The notes under the pieces are model-generated. The model was not told where the DNA came from. It ran no database searches and worked only from the letters and a program-made list of their open reading frames with translations. This document shows positions 61,402 through 64,000 of a DNA stretch of 64,000 nucleotides, in pieces. Origin of the DNA: Streptomyces litmocidini (GTDB lineage Bacteria; Actinomycetota; Actinomycetes; Streptomycetales; Streptomycetaceae); the NCBI RefSeq assembly GCF_014649755.1, contig NZ_BMTQ01000006.1, forward strand, positions 1 to 64,000, in the 5' to 3' direction. The first letter of the stretch is position 1. Each line of letters opens with the position of its first letter. A program made the position numbers and the translations under genes.

Positions 61402-64000
61402 CCGCTCGGCCTCTTCGAGGACGAGGGGGACGGCGTCGGGGGCGCAGTGGAGGACGGCGGGCAGGGCCTCGTGCCAGGGCCCGAGGTGCAGGGCGAGGGC
61501 GGCGTGCTCCCGGGCGCGCGCGGTGTCGGGATGCGCCAGGGCGAGGGCCACGTGGGCCGGGGCGCAGACGGCGCCCAGGGGCGCGAGTTCGTCGAGGAGG
61601 ACCTCGGCCTGCTCGTACGCGCCGCCCCGGGCGAGCGTCCCGGCGAACCGGAGCAGCTGCCGGTCGTCCGCCGCGGTCGCGCGGGCGTGTTCCAGGGCCG
61701 GCCCGTACCGGCCCCCCGCGAGGAGCCCCGCCAGGAGGTGACCGGCCTCCTGCCACCCGCCTGGCGACGACGCGTCGCAGTGGCGCGCCCCCTCGTCGAG
61801 GAGATCCGCGGCCGCCCGCTCGTGACCGCAGCCCCGCAGGGCCCGGACGACGGGGCCGAGCGGCCGGAGGTTCCGGAAGAGGGAGCGGTACGTACGGTCC
61901 ACCGCCCGCCTCAGCAGGCGGTCCGCCTCCTCGTGCCGCCCCTCGGTGTGCAGGGCCAGGGCGATGTCGGCGCACGCCCGGATCGTGTGCGGGCGCGCGG
62001 CCAGGGCACGATCGGTCTGCCCGGCCGCGAGCAGCTCCTGGACCAGGACGTCCATGACGTCGAACCGGTCCTCCCAGAGCTTCGCACCCCGCACGTGCTC
62101 CTCGGCGGCACCGGGGGCGCCCGCCCGCACCAGGGCCCTCAGCGCCGGGCGGGCGAGCCCCGCCCGCGACCGGCGTTCCTCCGCCACCAGCCGCCACGCC
62201 TCGTCGCCCCGGCCGCGGGCGGCGGCGGCGCGCACCCGGACCCCCACGGTTCCCGGGCCGTGGGTCGCCCCGCGAACCAGGCCGAGCACGAGGTCGGGGC
62301 GGTCCGCGTCCGCCAGCGTCTCGGCCACCGTCCCCAGGGTTCGCCGCTGCTCGTCCCGCCGGGGCCTGCGGCTCGCGGCCTCGGTCGCCCGCAGCAGCCC
62401 CGCCGCCCGCGCGTGGTGCCGCTCACCCGCCCTCGTCAGCGCGCGCGCCAGGACCACGGTGGCGGCAGGCGCCCAGACGGGGCCCGGCACGGCACGCTCC
62501 GCCTCCTCGACGCGGCCCGCGCGGACCAGGGCGCGGATCCAGGCCTCGTTCACCCGGTGGCGTTCGGCCGCCGTCCAGTCGTGCGTCGCCGCCAGGTCGA
62601 TCCGGTCGAGAGCGCCCGCCTCCGCCCAGGCGCGGCACACGTCCGCACAGCCCGCGTCCCGCCGGGGCCCGTCGAGGCCGAGCGCCAGCTCCCAGGAACG
62701 CTCGGTCTCGCCCGTCCGCGCGAGGGCCGTGGCCAGCGCGCCGCGCAGCGATTCCCTCCAGTAGGGCAGGTCCTCGTACCGAGCGGCCAGTTCCTCGGCC
62801 TCCGCGACCGCACCGGACTCCACCAGGAGGGACATCAGCAGCGGCGGGGTGTCGCGCTCCGTACCGAAGGGGAAACTCCAGGGTTCCGCCACGGCCTCGG
62901 CGACGAGGGAGGCGGCCCTTTCCGCGCGGCCGGCGCGCCGCAGGACCGCAGCCGTGGCCAGCAGGCCGATGGCGCGGGCGACGCCGTCCGAGGACCGCGC
63001 GAACCCCTCCGCGTCGGCCACCCGTCCGGTCCCGGCGAGGCCGCCGCACGCGGCCGCGACGGCCGGCAACCTCCCCTGTGCGTCCGTCACCTCCGCGCAG
63101 AGCGCCAGCGCCCGCTCCGGTTCCCCCGCCCGGCACCACGCCTCGACGAGGCCGGGCAGGCAGGCGTTCCCGGGCGTCTGCCGGAGCGGCCGGAGGAACC
63201 GCCCCGGCGGCAGGGCCCGCCACAGCCGTTCGGCCCGCTCCAGCCGTCCGAGCGCGATCCACGCCTCGACCAGGTACCGCCCGACGGCCGGGTCGCTCTG
63301 CGGCAGCGCGGCATGGTCCCCGGCCTCCGCCGCGGTCATGTACGCGCGGGCCCGCTCGCCCTTCTCGTAGAGGACGGGCGCCACCCCGCACAGGGCCCGG
63401 GCGGCGGCCGACGGTTCGAGGCCGCGCGCCAGCGCGAGCGCCCGGTCGGGCTCGCCGAGCTCCGCCCAGGCGGCCGGCAGCTCGACCGGGACGTGCCCGT
63501 TCCGGTCCCGGAGCCCGGTGCGGCGCAGCGCGAGCCGCAGCAGCGTCCGCACCAGGTCCGGCCGGTCACCGCCCGCCAGGACGATCTCCCCGGCCACCCG
63601 TACCTCTCCGAGGGCCACCCCGTCCCCACCCGTCGCCGCGAGCAGCCGGTCGTGCCGTACGGCGTCCAGCGCGCAGCCCACGACCCCGTTCACGTCCCCG
63701 GCGGCCCGCAGCATCGGCACGTATCCGTGCAGCAGGTACTCCGGCGTCCCCTCCGGCCAGCCCCGCCGCCGCCAGTTCTCCGACCAGTCGCGCAGCACCG
63801 CCCGCCACCGGCCGAGTTCACGCTCCCCCAGCATCTCCCGTGCCCCGGCGGCCAGTTCCTCGTGCGCGAGCAGGTAGGAATCGCCGCGCACCGCGAACGT
63901 CCGGCCCGGCCCCGTCCGCAGAACGTCCCTGACCCGGAAGGGGACTTCGTCGGTCAGTTCCGCGAGGTCGTCCGCCGTCAGACCACCGCCCGCGGCCGTG
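61378..64000 (-). CDS. Large repeat protein, C-terminal part; probable NTPase-linked (5' end outside window)
   Basis: The frame is open through base 64000, so at least 874 residues are visible and the start is missing. The first visible residues (about 35-125 of the fragment: FAVRGDSYLLAHEELAAGAREMLGERELG, DWSENWRRRGWPEGTPEYLLHGYVPML) resemble the region that follows NACHT/AAA-type NTPase domains in actinomycete proteins. The rest is a long array of helical TPR/Sel1-like repeats (LGEPDRALALARGL, AGEPERALALCAEV, GRYGPALEHARA). No catalytic motif is visible in this part. The NTPase assignment is inferred. Confidence 0.75.
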   Translation of the reverse strand, partial: TAAGGGLTADDLAELTDEVPFRVRDVLRTGPGRTFAVRGDSYLLAHEELAAGAREMLGERELGRWRAVLRDWSENWRRRGWPEGTPEYLLHGYVPMLRAAGDVNGVVGCALDAVRHDRLLAATGGDGVALGEVRVAGEIVLAGGDRPDLVRTLLRLALRRTGLRDRNGHVPVELPAAWAELGEPDRALALARGLEPSAAARALCGVAPVLYEKGERARAYMTAAEAGDHAALPQSDPAVGRYLVEAWIALGRLERAERLWRALPPGRFLRPLRQTPGNACLPGLVEAWCRAGEPERALALCAEVTDAQGRLPAVAAACGGLAGTGRVADAEGFARSSDGVARAIGLLATAAVLRRAGRAERAASLVAEAVAEPWSFPFGTERDTPPLLMSLLVESGAVAEAEELAARYEDLPYWRESLRGALATALARTGETERSWELALGLDGPRRDAGCADVCRAWAEAGALDRIDLAATHDWTAAERHRVNEAWIRALVRAGRVEEAERAVPGPVWAPAATVVLARALTRAGERHHARAAGLLRATEAASRRPRRDEQRRTLGTVAETLADADRPDLVLGLVRGATHGPGTVGVRVRAAAARGRGDEAWRLVAEERRSRAGLARPALRALVRAGAPGAAEEHVRGAKLWEDRFDVMDVLVQELLAAGQTDRALAARPHTIRACADIALALHTEGRHEEADRLLRRAVDRTYRSLFRNLRPLGPVVRALRGCGHERAAADLLDEGARHCDASSPGGWQEAGHLLAGLLAGGRYGPALEHARATAADDRQLLRFAGTLARGGAYEQAEVLLDELAPLGAVCAPAHVALALAHPDTARAREHAALALHLGPWHEALPAVLHCAPDAVPLVLEEAERLRRALEV

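Overview
The window is chromosomal DNA of a Streptomyces species. It is very GC-rich, third codon positions are almost all G or C, GTG starts are common, and a block at about 44.8-50.0 kb contains the developmental genes whiD and bldM and the sigma gene shbA next to guaB and guaB3, an order I recall from the S. coelicolor core chromosome. I see no insertion sequence, prophage, CRISPR array, tRNA or rRNA. About 47 genes are supported. Two are cut by the window edges, one looks broken, and one is a 23-codon leader peptide.

Layout. 0-3.2 kb: tail of a sigma-70-like protein with a Gln-rich N-terminus and a C-terminal membrane segment, converging on sucCD. 3.6-11.6 kb: a MoxR ATPase / DUF5682 / VWA operon divergent from SWIM zinc-finger and DUF5691 genes, which looks like one chaperone- or conflict-type module. 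11.7-19.4 kb: icmB, a lipase-like hydrolase, an M23 peptidase, pcrA, a small membrane protein and an NlpC/P60 peptidase. 19.4-23.1 kb: a LiaFSR-like envelope-stress set (PspC sensor kinase, response regulator, divergent PspC/LiaF-like protein). 23-26 kb: DoxX, a zinc-motif membrane protein and a class II aldolase. 26.3-28.5 kb: guaA and a monofunctional chorismate mutase preceded by an attenuator-like leader.

28.5-42.5 kb: a repeat-rich 755-bp gap, then leftward GMC oxidoreductase, succinic semialdehyde dehydrogenase, three kinase-like membrane proteins (the middle one lacks all the catalytic residues I looked for) and glpD. 42.8-50.0 kb: a nucleotide-sugar dehydrogenase without its usual cysteine, a membrane protein, guaB3, guaB, shbA, bldM and divergent whiD. 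50-52.7 kb: LysR regulator, MOSC and SDR proteins. 52.8-61.4 kb: a carbohydrate cluster with a broken beta-helix protein, a DUF2264 protein, a DeoR/LacI-type regulator, a CUT1 ABC importer and a D-2-hydroxyacid dehydrogenase. Two promoters in it share the same architecture and TTCGATCA-type dyads. 61.4-64 kb: C-terminal part of a large repeat protein, probably of the NTPase/helical-repeat type, open at the right edge.

The strongest candidates for new biology are the aromatic leader/attenuator in front of chorismate mutase, the MoxR-VWA-SWIM module, and the pseudokinase flanked by two active-looking kinases.
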